Positions 45,201-55,363 of a DNA stretch of 64,000 bases are shown here, in pieces; positions within the stretch are counted from its first letter, which is position 1, and each line of letters opens with the position of its first letter. A program made the translations under genes and the position numbers. The notes beneath the pieces are model-generated. The model did no database searches. It was given only the letters and a program-made list of their open reading frames with translations, and was not told the DNA's origin. This stretch comes from Carposina sasakii (lineage: Eukaryota; Arthropoda; Insecta; Lepidoptera; Carposinidae): assembly GCA_014607495.2 (NCBI GenBank), contig CP053159.1:1185501-1249500 (forward strand). Direction: 5' to 3'.

Positions 45201-48200
45201 AAGGACCGAGATTCTGCTGTAGCCGATGGACAGTGCTACATGTGTGTGTGTGGGAAACCGAAGGACCGTGTTTCCGTAGTAGGTAGCCGATGGACTGTGC
45301 TACATGTGTGTGTTGGAAACCGAAGGACTGTGTTTCCATAGTAGATAGCCGAAGGACTGGCTATATGACTAACTGTTACTGTAATGTTGACCGAAGGAAA
45401 GGTCTGACTGATTTAAACGTATGTGCGAGTCTGCTTATCTTTTATTTTTTATGTCTTTACGTAAAGATTTTGGGAACTTGACGGTCGATGAGCGATTTTT
45501 GTGATTTCATGAACTATTGTAATAAGAAGTCTTTAAATTTAAGTTAAGGCAGAATGGCCGAGCGCAGATACTTCCTTGAGTTATCTTGTTCACAGATTCA
45601 TCGGTACTACCCGAGGACGGGTAGTCTGTCAAAATGGCCGTGTCGGAGATCAAGATGTCATATCCTACAGTCGGATCTCCAACGCCATCTATTTTCAATC
45701 GTTGAAGTTAGAAACGTCAAGTCGACAGCTATCACTGACTGGAGGACAGCTGTCACTTGGGTAAAGACAAGACAGAGTACTGAGAGGGCGCCACTGTAGA
45801 TTTACAACGACCACCGGGTCGTTTGAATTGAGCCGGAGGGTATGCTGTTCTTTTTGTTGCGTCTGGAGCGAAGCACGGGTGCTAATCAGCCTCTGTCTTG
45901 TACTTACCACGTTTCTACGTTATCCGCTAGAATCCTAGTAATCTTGTGCGTAGATACATATAATAATAATAATAATAATAATCATTTATTGCAGGCACAT
46001 TGTAAAATAAAATAAATTACAAAAGACCCATATAAGACGATACAACATAAGTATCGGTCAGCAAATGTATATTGCACAAACACACACATACACACACACA
46101 CGCACAATATAGATACCAAATAAAATAAAATAAAATGTCATTATTTACGGTTCGCGCTCCGATGTACAGAGAGCCAGTAAGAAAATGTAGGACTCGTAAT
46201 ATCCTCGTGAAGGACTTTGAGGATTGCGTTATTAGAGCTGCGCAGCCTGTTCCAGAAGGATGCAATACGCGATCTGATTACTGCAAAGAAATCGGGAACC
46301 ATCGCCTCGGCGAACATGCCAGACGCACTACAGTATCTAGGTTTCTTCATGAGGATACGAAAAGCATTATTGTATTGTATCCTCATGCTACTATATGATT
46401 TGCGAGAGTAGTCGATCCACAGATGACAGGTGTACAGGTTTTGGCAGTAAGCCTTAAACAAGGTTGTTTTGACCTCCCTATTGCATCTGTAGAATCTACG
46501 TGCGAGCATGTTGCACCGAACCGATAGAGCCCTTCTTTCACGCTCAATATCGCCATCGTCCTTGCCATTTTCCGTCAGAATATGGCCTAAATATCTGAAC
46601 CGCTGCACCAGCCGTACCTCCAATCCATTTAAAGTGACTCTCGGCACTCTCTCCGGACCCTTCCCGGATCTGAATACCATCATTTCAGTCTTGGCCACAT
46701 TATACTTCAGCCCGTGAGCAAACGCATATTGCTCACAGACCGAAAGAAGTTTACGTAGCCCATTAATCGAAGGGCTGAGGAGAACCATATCGTCCGCGTA
46801 GCTGATATTGTTCACACATACGCCCCCCACATGACAACCGATGCTGGTTCTCCTCAGTCTCGCGATTAGGTCGTTAATATACAGGTTAAAAAGGTCCGGA
46901 GAAGTGAGCCCCCCCTGACGAACTCCGCAGTCTAATCTATACGCACTAGACGTCGCGTCGCCCCATTTAACACAGTTCGTTTGGTTAGCGTACCAGTAAC
47001 TCAACAGATCCACCACTTCCTTGGATACACCCGACCCGCGCAGCTTCCCCCAGAGAATTTCATAATTCACTAGGTCAAAAGCTTTGCTCAAGTCTAGGAA
47101 ACATGCATATATAGATACAGTGAAAGTGTTTGTGATTCCTAATTAAGCTTGTTTACTACACGCCGCATTCTTTATTTCGGATTTTGGAAGATGTCGGACA
47201 CACCTAACGGCACGCCACTCGACCCATCTACGTCATATATATATATATATAGGTATGTATGTAAAAGACAACTACGCTATCTTATAGTATGAGACCTTAT
47301 AAACTCACCCGCCCCGTAGCTAACAGAATAGGTTTGGGAGCGTGACATAAAACATCTTCCTCCGTAGGCTCAGCCACCACTCCTGATATTGTGTCTAACA
47401 GCGGGTTCCCAACCAGGGTACCCTGAAACAAATCACGCCATAGTCAGTCTCCTACAAAATGATTTAATTACATCCTCAAGAGGATTTTTGTGACGGAAAG
47501 TAATGATACAGAGGAGAGAAATAACAACTTTTATGCAGTATCGCCGTTGTGCAACTAACAAACCAATCACTGGAAAATGTTAACGAGTGATCCGTTCACA
47601 CTGCGCTAGAAGAAGCACACCTATTAACGTACGGTCACAGTGTCAAGTTGATTAGGCCAGCTCTTCAAAATTGTTTGAAGCACTATCCCTTCTTTAGTAG
47701 ATTTAATCCTGGAGATTATAATAAATACCTGCGTTATATTGAGGGTATTGGCGCCGTCAATAGTTCCCGAGGCAAAACTGTAGCCCATTCCGGGAACACA
47801 ACCACTTACTGGATTACTCTGAAACAATAATAAATACCCCATACGGCTAGAGATTGTCGCACTGTTGGCACATTTAGGGAAAAGCTGAAGAATCACTACC
47901 TGTCCATTATTTGAATATGCTGTCATTTGTTTCTCTCCTTTTTTTCTCAATGTTGTTATAGGTATATAGTTTCTTAGAATTTGTTTAATTGCACATGTTA
48001 CCCTGTTTGTTAACAATATCCCTGTACTTGCTTGGCTTGCTGGAAGAGATCTTTGGTAGAGATAAGCTTGCCATTGTACATGCATATCTTCTTTTTTGTT
48101 GTATGCCATATTTCTTTTTGTGGATGTGCAATAAAGAATAAGAATAAAGAATAATGTAATCACAAATCAATGAAGAAGATTGTAAATAGAGACAAGTCGC

Positions 48201-51200
48201 CATGCAAGTGATCAACGGCCGAATTTCAGATGATTCTAATTGTCAGATAGCCTTTATGAAGGACAACGTTAATGCTGCCTCTATCCTGATCCAGTGTTAG
48301 AGAAATACAGGACCAGGCGAAGGTACTGCTAACGTAGTTGTGAGCGAGACCATTTTATTTGCCAGAATATAGTAGTCTGACTGATTAAAGTTTAACTTTA
48401 TACATAAAATCACGCCTCTTTCCCCAATGGGTAGGCAAAGTGCTACGGTCCTGACACACCTCTTTCGCTTCATCTAGTTATTTACATCTGCTTATTTTAG
48501 TGACTGCTAATACTGACCGTATCAAAAGTTCTGGAAACAGGATCATATTTCGCGACTGTCTCCTCCGGGAACTCAACAAACTGATGAATGACTCTAATGT
48601 CTCCTGTCAACTCATCACCAGGCACCTCCAGTGCTTCCTACGAATAAAAATAACAGCTAAGGAACTCAATCTTAAGTCGGTTAAAGGATATTACCTTTAT
48701 ATGTTTAGCAATATGTTTAGGGTTAAATAAATGCAAAATGGATTATATTAAACACTAACAACAACAACGCCTCTTTCCCGAAGGGGTAGGCAGAGATCAC
48801 GGATCTCCATTTGCTACGATCCTGACACACCTCTTTCGCTACATCTACTATATTCTTTATGCTTTATATGCACGAAATATTCCCGAAATAGAGGATCTAA
48901 AACAGCATTACACAGCCATGTTTGCCAAGTAGATTGTTTTACAATTAGCCAGGCAAACATTTGACCGCCATCGTGCCTGATGTTAAGCAAGATGTGGCCT
49001 AGGGTGGTACATGATTGCCTAGAAAGTGCCTATTCACTCTAGCTTTGAAGAGACCAATGTTGTAGTGCTCGGGAAATACATCGGCAGGAAGTGCATTCCA
49101 CTCCTTAGCCGTTCGCATTACAAACGAGTTAGCATAACGTTTGGTGCGGATGAGTGGGATATCAACAACATAAGGGTGACACACTAGTCTGTGTCTAGTA
49201 TCCCGATGGTGAAAACTTAATATACAACTCAGCCATATACCTACCCACACCCATTACATAAGAGCTGTAAAGGTACCCACTTGTAATTTTTGTAATAGTT
49301 GCCTATGTATAAAACCTTCACCGAAAGAGGGTTGGTTGGTTAGAAAACAAATTGTGATAAAAACAAATAGAAAGCACATCCGTGGCAAATGAGTTTTGTA
49401 AAAAACCATATAAATGACGGAATGAGGGCAGGAAGATGATGATGTATAATACCTTCAGTCAGAACGCTCACTAAAAATTGAAAATCGCCAAAAGAAATGC
49501 TCACCAAAGCGCCTTCAAAAACCGCAGTTCCAATAATCCTGGTGCTCTCAAACATGTCGTCCCCTGGGCCCAGCGAGTAGCACCTCTCCCCCGCCTCACA
49601 CAACAGGAACTGGTTGTCACACTCCTCGCCGCTGAACTCGCAGCGTGCGCCGCGGAGGTTGGGTGATGTGTCTCCGAGGTTGGCTGAGAAGAACCCGGCT
49701 ACTATATCTGGCTGGAAGAACGTAATACTTCAATACTTCTTCAGTTCTGGAGGACAGAGATACCTATGTGGCTTGGCTGTTTCGTTTTTCGTTAATACAA
49801 GCACGCGAATTGAAGAGGCGATAGCCCAGTGGTAAAAAGACATGCACCTTCCAAACGACGGGCGTAAGTTCGATCCCAGTCACGGGCCTGTACCAATGAA
49901 TTTATTAAGTATATAAAATGTACATACAAATACATAAAACCAATGCTTACACTGGGAAGACGTGCCCCCCGTAAACGGTGGCAGTAAAAAACATCCCGTA
50001 TGTGGCTCAGGTGTTTTATAAGGTAGGTACTACAAGAACTAATGTATTTCCAGTTACCTTCCCAGTAAAACTGCCAGGGTTGAGAGCCTTCTCCAGCCTT
50101 AACGCTGCATAGCCGAGGTTGTCGGAGGAGATGAGTCGGTTGGTCATGTTCATGCTGGTGGTGTGGATGGCGAACCAGTTCAGTACACCGTGTAGACTGC
50201 CGTCAGCCTTTACTATCCGCAGTTGGGTTAACAAGTCGTCTGTGTTTGTAGTGTATCTGAAGGACACGGGAATATAACCTCATTTATTCAAAGAAAAAAA
50301 TCCGACTGCGTAAAATTTTTTACCCAGTGTCACTCTCGCGACTAACGGCCAATTACAATACGAGAGATCAAAAAGACTCTCGGATTTATTTATTCCTAAT
50401 TTGAAATTTTGTATGAAAACAATTGAAGATTACATTAAATATATGCAAAAAATCTCAAAAGATCAGGTTATAGAAATTGGACGAATCTAATAATACCTTT
50501 GAAGTTCAAATGCGTCAAGCCGTTTAGGATCTACAGCTTAAGCAATACCTACACATTCATACATAGACTCGAAAAACACAACTCTTCCTCTGGCGCAATC
50601 GGGTGAAAACAAACTTACTATTTACAGGTTAGATATAAAAGATCAGTTACAAATTGCTAGCCGGAGAGAACACCCTGCAACATTCTTACGTCAACTCTTA
50701 CGACATGCAAAGAAGGAGATTTATCTGAAGTATTCTAGCCCCGCATCACCATAGGCACAGAATATATCGCTTGAAAAATCTAAGTGTACCAACAGTTGGC
50801 GGTAAGCAACTGTGGTTTTACTATGTAGGGATACAAAGCTTAGTTACTGTATATGTAGGTATTTAAATGCTCAGAGTTTGTTTTGCCAGATACAGAATGG
50901 AGATCACCATGATAATGAAATACCTACCTACAATTTTATTTTAAAAGGAAGTTCAGTATTAGTAAGTAAGTAAGCAAGTAATTTATTCCTCTCTTACGAC
51001 TTACATGTAACAGTCAATGACATATATATATATATTGCTCTCATACCTTTCCCTCTCCTCGGATGGGTTGTATTCGTATGAGTAAGGAGACCGGTTCATG
51101 TGTGCGTTCACGACGGTAGACTGCGCGAAGAAGAGACGAGCTGGCACCATGTTCTCATGAGCTCGGACTATACTCTGTAATTATATAGATAACGTTAAAA

Positions 51201-53656
51201 TCAGAGATACATCCTACAAATATTATAAACGCGAAAGTTTGTAGGTAAGTATGGATGGATGGATGCGGTTGTCTGTTACTCTTTCACGTCAAAACGGCTG
51301 GAGCGATTTTGACAAAATTTTATATGGAGTTAACTGACACCCTGGATTAAAAATTAGGCTACTTTTTATCCCGGGAAAATATTTAAATCCCCGGTTAATT
51401 TTGACATTTTGTTTTTTCTGCAGTACACGCGGACAAAGTCGCGGACGTCCACTAGTACATACATATACATAAGAAGCTGGTACAAAAAAGTGGTAGCCAG
51501 AACTGCAGGTGCGCGAAGGAGATACCGGGGCTAAATGATAAGGATCACTGTCAAGTTGCTAGCTCATCGCCTGAGAGAACGCCCATAAATTCCTTAGTCG
51601 ACTCTTACGACATGCACGGAAGGAAATAGGTATAGACATGCAGCTAATGTATTCTACTAGTGAAGCCCCGCATCAGCACAGGAGATAAAGAAATAGATAA
51701 AAAATACAGACATTACAACATAGAGATAAAGACATGAAAATACCTTTGTGCAACTAGTAAATCGTGAAAACTGGTACACACATCAGCCTATTGCAGTTCA
51801 CTGCTGGACGTAGGCCTCCCTCAGGGCACACCACAAGGCTACTGCCATAGAGGAGTTATTACCCACGGGAAGCGCTGGTGCTCACATTCTGGAAACCCTA
51901 AATCGCCTCTTACGATGCCAATGACCAGATATAGGGCCGTGCTATTCTACTCTGCTGACACCACACTGCGATTTCTGGCAACTTCCTGTACCGCAAAACT
52001 TACCCTGGTAATACCCTCAACATAGGCATTATAGGTCTCCCTAGAGAACCCTAGGATGCTGACGTCCAAGAGGAAGTCCACCAGGTGTCCCCCCGGGCCG
52101 CTGTGCGTGTGCGTGCCGGTCAGGATCACGTTCCGGAGGGAGTACATATCCCCGTATATCTCTTGGAGATTCTGTACCACCTGGATTAGGCAGAAAGTTG
52201 GGAACTTTTACACTAAGAACTCCTGAAGAAGTAAGAAGGTGTTTCTGGTAGTCGAATCCTCAGTAAGAAGCCATGGTAAGTAGTTATGTGTAAGGTAACG
52301 ATTTATAGAGTGCTACTAATAAACCGCGCATTAAGTTATGTCCTCGTTTTAGATGACATGCAAAATATATGGAATATCTATCAAATTAAACTGTGAATAG
52401 CTTACTTATACCTAGTTTAAAGCTTTTTATCAGTAATGTCAATAAGGGATACCTCATCCGATCTCCGATAGAAGTATTAAAAAGATGACCTCTTAGTCAA
52501 AACCATAAATATTCACATGCATCCTTCGATATCAAGTCAAAGAACTCTCTTCTTTAGAACTTGGTATAGTCTTATTCCTCTATAATATAGGTAAGGTGAT
52601 TGTCATAGTCATGCGTACCTGACGTCTGACAGCAATACCAACAGCCTGAACATCAGCGGTAACCAGCACCACCCTGGAAGCTCCTCTCTCGAAGATAAAC
52701 GCCCGGGAGTACTGCCGGAGATGGATGCCGGCGCCGCGCTGCCCTAGCTCTGCGTATCCCATCTGACAGTTACGAAAAATTAACTAAAGTATTAAAAAAT
52801 ATTATTAAGAAATGAAAAAAATTTCACCCTAGTTAGATTTGAACTCACGACCTCTCGCAAACCGCGCTTTCGCTCTAACCAACTGAGCTATAATGTTACC
52901 ATCTCTTTTACTTTACGTTTTTGGCAACGTTATTTTTTATTTTCAAGTATTAAAGTAGCAACCAAAACAAAGGAACATCTTTAACCAATTCAGCCAGCGC
53001 GATGTCTCAAAGAAATATCTCGTTTCTTTGATACTCTGGTATGCGTAACAGCAAAGAAGATGCCCTTTGTGACATCATTGTTAAGAGGCTAGCAATAAGT
53101 AGTTCTTTGGATATATCTTTGTTTTCTCCGTTAAATTTTTGCTGGTTATCCATAGGTGCTTAACAAAAATTAATATTAATTAAATTAAGCCTTAGCTAAT
53201 GTACCCAACCAAAATTGTTTTACAAGTGACAGCTAAGTTCAAAGGTATCGAAACATTTTCTACAATTTGAAGCCTCTATCGAACGTGTTAGTACTCGTAA
53301 AATGACAAAAGTCTAACCGCCATTAGCAATATATCGATAACTTTACGAACTACGCCATCGCACCTTTTGTTACATAGTCTGAGACTCAAAATGGTTTTGT
53401 TGTCACTTACAAACGTAATTTCCACGCAAGGTCCCGTCATGTCAGCAATGCCTACTCCCACAGAGTAAGGTAAATCAGGTTCCACCGTAGGGGGAACAGT
53501 TCCACCTGGAGCTTGAGTCGTGTCTTCAGGAAGGGGATTTCCCGAAGCAATATCACTCTCATAGTTTCGCGTCAGAATAATGACGGTTGTCAGACCGCCA
53601 GTCACAGCCAGGACAATGCAGAGCATTATGATTTTTGCTATTAGAGAGATCGCCAT
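36274..53656 (-). CDS. Neutral ceramidase, 14 exons, 736 aa
   Basis: Exons (5' to 3'): 53411-53656, 52619-52762, 52014-52180, 51047-51172, 50058-50256, 49505-49711, 48518-48637, 47729-47818, 47309-47422, 39981-40208, 39430-39525, 37966-38130, 37069-37181, 36274-36469. Phases close exactly. The enzyme hydrolyses ceramide to sphingosine and fatty acid at the cell surface or after secretion. Family motifs: YSVGVGIADMTGP (~70); GTHTHSGPGGH (~152-162, zinc/catalytic histidines); WFAIHTTSMN (His ~259); SSDNLGYA (nucleophile Ser ~272); GVPGE (Glu ~501); GLTNEYIHY (~531-539); and the C-terminal Ig-like domain up to the stop. The N-terminus has a ~22-residue hydrophobic segment after a short charged start, then a Thr/Pro stalk. 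This suits a type II anchor or uncleaved signal. A TTTTCAG just before CAAAATGG suggests a 5' UTR intron. The exon 4 acceptor (AGAG/T) was chosen by phase. Confidence 0.95.
36711..36893. mobile_element. Foldback element rich in 'atcgatcg' words
   Basis: The left arm (tctgataggtagctttaatt..., then 'tagaaactattgatcgac') is mirrored by the right arm ('gtcgattaatagtttctac' ... 'aattaagctatcag'). Arms are about 80 bp, imperfect. A looser relative is at about 40225-40380. It lies in the last ceramidase intron. Confidence 0.6.
36927..37053. repeat. Single arm of the palindromic MITE at 10171
   Basis: Matches one arm of 10171-10435 ('gcaatctaagtgtc' ... 'gcactctatgacatcttatt') with scattered substitutions. 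It ends 15 bp from ceramidase exon 13. Confidence 0.65.
37577..37892 (+). mobile_element. Helitron-like element, longest copy
   Basis: 316 bp from ctatacatataataaaaatg to gcgtccactagt, with no interruption. Near the 3' end the words 'cgcggac' and 'gtcgcg' can pair into a hairpin 10-20 bp ahead of CTAGT. Antisense in intron 12 of the ceramidase gene. Confidence 0.7.
38137..38515 (+). mobile_element. TACAGG-type TIR element, copy 5, abutting a ceramidase exon
   Basis: 'caaggtcatttttggtcgtc' to 'ggtggcaacgaaaaaacac'. Its left end is about 6 bp from the 5' boundary of ceramidase exon 12 (37966-38130). The element therefore supplies the polypyrimidine/branch region of that 3' splice site. Termini are more degenerate than in copy 4. 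Confidence 0.7.
38830..39113 (+). pseudogene. RTE LINE 3'-end fragment
   Basis: Contains 'aagtggcagtgggcgggtct' (KWQWAG motif of the RTE C-terminus), then 'gacgggagatcgagccttgt', 'cagtggactgcaatag' and a gatgatgata end. Frameshifts and substitutions are frequent, so it is older than the nested RTE at 11841-12544. Confidence 0.55.
40665..41038 (-). mobile_element. TACAGG-type TIR element, copy 6
   Basis: Full length in reverse orientation, from 'tacaggatgtttttttgtgg' to 'accaaaaatcatcctgtata'. A short (TA)n joins it directly to the 5' LTR of the gypsy element at 41045. The gypsy insertion may have used the TA repeat at the edge of this element. Confidence 0.72.
41045..41478 (+). repeat. 5' LTR of the mosaic gypsy element, overlapping gag
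   Basis: Identical as far as can be read to the 3' LTR. The shared region continues past the gag ATG at 41434 for 45 bp. It stops at ...CTACGTCA, exactly where the downstream copy turns into (TA)n. Confidence 0.82.
41434..42450 (+). pseudogene. Gypsy gag with one frameshift
   Basis: Begins MSDTPNGTPLDP in the LTR. The frame is lost between about 41600 and 41640 and regained in another phase. The capsid-like part has RLPDFDPEKRDIDARAWI, LSHALKGEALSWLSS and KELFVARYDC. Two CCHC knuckles follow (about 42205-42400). The first has lost its second cysteine (CFNYGQLGHKSLQC) and the second is intact (CFNCREQGHYASDC). Length and order are typical of insect gypsy gag. Confidence 0.82.
42451..43735 (+). 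pseudogene. Gypsy protease and reverse transcriptase (module 1)
   Basis: Protease: FTYDSGSECSLVKESIALKF, with DSG as active site (about 42540). An in-frame TGA at 42635 interrupts it, then LLHVLPDHCLRYNIMIGREI. RT: VNRRPYRLTPDERQIV, SPFASPILLVKKKDGSDRMC, FFTILDLASGFHQIPI, YLTMPFGLKNAPEVFQRAL and VYMDDVLVVAS with intact YMDD (about 43475). It breaks off at ALPPTGALNNQ, exactly where RNase H should begin. Confidence 0.88.
43736..44449 (+). pseudogene. Gypsy module 2: second protease/RT linker fused to an integrase C-terminus
   Basis: ECSLIKESVASSFNGKRIAK and LLLHVLPDVYMRSDIMLGRE parallel module 1 but differ at many residues, so this is a diverged relative and not a recent tandem copy. After LPKTRVTTG the frame shifts. 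LEIRLIDPKYRGPFRVSEVL then joins the start of RT directly to the end of integrase. RT, RNase H and the integrase core are missing. Confidence 0.8.
44461..44642 (+). repeat. 57-bp tandem repeat, three copies, inside the gypsy element
   Basis: 'aagagtcactggatggaag' recurs at 44499, 44556 and (diverged) 44613, with 'gactggtttacgg' phrases in between. It is non-coding spacer after the module 2 integrase end. Confidence 0.75.
44710..45100 (+). pseudogene. Gypsy module 3: RT fragment fused to an integrase C-terminus
   Basis: MPFGLKNASSVYQRAIAKAL and SYIDDLLVLYS represent RT motifs around the catalytic YIDD. About 30 codons later, VKLDPKF, a stop and GPYKI-LLDGDRYRLKSLSSN represent the integrase C-terminus. 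This repeats the same class of deletion junction as module 2. Confidence 0.78.
45190..45362 (+). repeat. ~60-bp tandem repeat before the 3' LTR
   Basis: 'aaccgaaggac' recurs at 45196, 45256 and 45318, with 'gtgctacatgtgtgtg' in each unit. Copies are about 85-90% alike by eye. Function unknown; similar tandem arrays occur in the 3' part of the gypsy element at 55.4-63.1 kb. Confidence 0.75.
45641..47235 (+). repeat. 3' LTR of the mosaic gypsy element, split by a LINE
   Basis: The segments 45641-45958 and 47120-47235 add to 434 bp, the same as the 5' LTR. The 8 bp TAGATACA is repeated at the break (45951-45958, 47112-47119). Confidence 0.88.
45959..47111 (-). mobile_element. 5'-truncated LINE (jockey/CR1-like) inserted in the 3' LTR
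   Basis: 1153 bp with TSD TAGATACA. Minus-strand RT runs from FLDLSKAFDLVNYE (motif A, at the truncation point) through GVRQGGLTSPDLFNLYIN and ISYADDMVLLS (catalytic YADD) to a stop at 46141. About 130 bp of 3' UTR follows, then a (TTA)n tail at 45959-45985. The RT frame is open over its whole retained length, so this is the youngest event at this site. The clade call is by motif resemblance only. Confidence 0.88.
48380..48460 (-). repeat. Fragments of the 'aatcacgcct' retroposon family
   Basis: 'aatcacgcctctttcccc' and 'gtaggcaaagtgctac' here, and 'acgcctctttcccgaagggg' at about 48770-48845, resemble 15825-15962. They flank ceramidase exon 7 on both sides without disturbing its splice sites. 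Confidence 0.5.
48932..49212 (-). mobile_element. LINE 3' end, unsplit sibling of 11731-12782
   Basis: Minus-strand frame contains [20 protein letters not shown] and [20 protein letters not shown], then a stop and 3' UTR. It serves as the empty-site reference for the RTE insertion at 11841. It lies in ceramidase intron 6. Confidence 0.8.
49818..49905 (+). repeat. Head-only copy of the tRNA-derived SINE
   Basis: 'gcgatagcccagtggta' (A box) and 'gtaagttcgatcccagtcac' (B box), then 'ctgtaccaatgaatttatt'. The body is missing. In ceramidase intron 5. Confidence 0.6.
50630..50760 (+). repeat. Dispersed repeat family R, diverged copy
   Basis: 'gatcagttacaaattgctag', 'ttacgacatgcaaagaagga' and 'attctagccccgcat' identify the family. 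In ceramidase intron 4. Confidence 0.5.
51208..51690 (+). mobile_element. Helitron-like element followed by a family R copy
   Basis: 51208-51456 matches the Helitron subfamily at 18729-18929 ('atattataaacgcgaaagtt' to 'gtccactagt'). 51485-51690 is a family R copy. The same order (Helitron-like, then R about 30 bp later) occurs at 18729-19150, so the pair may have moved or been duplicated together. Confidence 0.6.
52825..52905 (-). repeat. tRNA-like SINE head
   Basis: On the minus strand, 'tagctcagttggttagagc' (A box) and 'gagttcaaatct' (B box) are spaced as in a tRNA. The predicted acceptor halves do not pair and the T-stem has a mismatch, so it is a tRNA pseudogene or SINE head. In ceramidase intron 1. 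Confidence 0.6.
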
Positions 53657-54984
53657 TTTGCTGAAAATGTTATAATAGACAGAGTTAAGCGAATCATGTT
53701 AACTAATTTCTTAATTGAAATTATGCGAGTACGCACATACCCGTTTTCACTTCTTACAGTGTATTTTTTAATTTCTTCTCTGGTATAAACAAGAAGACAG
53801 AGGAAGCAGAAGAAAGAAATCAAATCCTAATCACAGGTTCAAAATATAGAAGTCCAACCCAAAGTTTAGTTAGCAGACAATAGGACTTACGAGTACCATG
53901 TGTACCTACTGAGTTAATGACACACTGCACTAATTCCAACGCGAAGCAAATATAGTGGAAAATAAATAATATTTTGTACACTTACCTTGTAAATATAATT
54001 ATAAACTATTTAAAATATACCTACCTATCTACCTACTTAGGTATAATTTAAAAATACAAAAAAAAAAATTTAAAATTCACACATATCGACCGCTAACATT
54101 CCGCAGCTAATCATAAGAAATGTGTTTAATTAGGTTAAAAAAATAATTATCAATCAATTGATAAGTAAATGAATTTATCGCGAGATTTCTTTCTAGTTGT
54201 TTGTTAGGGTCCTCAGCGACCACGGAGGTATGCCATAGAGAAGAAATACCTTCTTCATGGAGGTATGCAAACGTAGTTAATATAAACTTAGGGCCACTTG
54301 CAGTAGATGCGTAAATCAAGCATTTAATTTTGCTACTCATAATTTTTTTTGCTTTGCGAATGTCCTTCGGTTCGACTTAGGGCCGATTTTACCAAACGTC
54401 GGATAGCCTATCAGAAGAATAAAGTTCATGATCAAGTTTCAGAAAAAGACAGCATTAACTTTATTCCTCTCATAGACTAACTGACGTTTGCAAAAATCGG
54501 CCTTTAGATAGAGCAATCTCCGGTGTTACTATGATCGACTGTGACGTGTCCTTTTTGGGACACGCAGTAGGTACCTAGTTGCCTAATAACAAAAGTGCAT
54601 CTAGCAAGAGAAATGCGATAGCAAAAATTTCAAAATATTCGCTGATCGCTTATAAAATTCGTATTCTAACATTCTCAAATACTTTTGACATTTCAATGCG
54701 TAAATCGTACAATTTTCGTACTGCCACTACTTTACTAACGTTCTCCGTCCATTATTGGGAATTCTCCATCAATCAATGACCTGACTAAGCATATAATAAA
54801 CGCATGCAATCTACTAATTATACTAAGATAAGATAATTTCACATAAATAATTAGGTACATAAATAATCGTTTGTTTTTAATATGAAATTAATCTACCTTA
54901 ACTGATATCACCGTACCATACCGTAAACCGTTGCTATATTGACGTACGCAAGAGCGAAATGCATGCATTTAAAACCAGGTTTTT
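53657..54984. other. Region upstream of the ceramidase gene
   Basis: Presumably contains the ceramidase 5' UTR and promoter; no TATA box or start could be fixed. A small MITE (54379-54503) with 'agggccgatttt' termini lies here. Nothing else was recognised. Confidence 0.4.
54379..54503. mobile_element. Small MITE, second copy of the 15230 family
   Basis: Inverted outer ends 'agggccgatttt' and 'aaaaatcggcct', and inner pair 'gaataaagtt' / 'aactttattc'. TTA-like flanks on both sides. Confidence 0.65.
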
Positions 54985-55363
54985 ACTTGGAAGTACGTAA
55001 ACCAGGTACGGGCCGAAATACGCGAAAGACTTTGAAGGTACATATTTGCCTTGCAAGTATCGTAGTGATAGTTTGAATCCAAAATCAAACCTTAGGCTAT
55101 ATCTATTAAGGTGTATAATCGCGATATGTGAAAGAAAATACTTTCAAAGTAAAAAAGTATTTTTTGCCAGCGGGATTATATCACGCAGCCTTATTGAAAT
55201 AAGGACTATTTTTCTATGAAATACTTTATTAGGCATCGGCGGCGCCCTGCAATTCCTGCAACCAGGTACGGGCCGAAATACCTGGAAGACTTTGAAGTAT
55301 TTACTTTGCAAGTATCGTAGAGATAAATTAAACCTTAGGATTATCTATTAAGGTGCATAATCG
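54985..55363. repeat. Tandemly duplicated repeat, second unit split by a gypsy element
   Basis: 'accaggtacgggccgaaata' occurs at about 55003 and again at about 55261, each followed by 'gcaagtatcgtag' and 'attaaggtg-ataatcg'. The second unit stops at 55363, and its continuation ('gaaaatactttcaaagta', 'gcagccttattgaaataagg') reappears at 63086-63200, beyond the gypsy element. Confidence 0.75.

Larger units (their letters stand above)
41045..47235 (+). mobile_element. Mosaic Ty3/gypsy LTR retrotransposon in ceramidase intron 9
   Basis: 434-bp LTRs (TGTCGG...CGTCA) at 41045-41478 and 45641-45958 plus 47120-47235. The 3' LTR is split by a LINE. Both outer edges sit in (TA)n, so a TA-rich target duplication is likely but cannot be measured. 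The inside is gag, protease and most of RT. Then come a second protease/RT-linker, an integrase C-terminus, a second RT piece and a second integrase C-terminus. RNase H and the integrase catalytic core are absent throughout. It lies antisense to the ceramidase gene. Confidence 0.88.

Noticed and set aside
52825..52905. Possible functional tRNA gene on the minus strand
   Set aside because: The acceptor halves do not pair and the T-stem has a mismatch; best seen as a SINE head or pseudogene.
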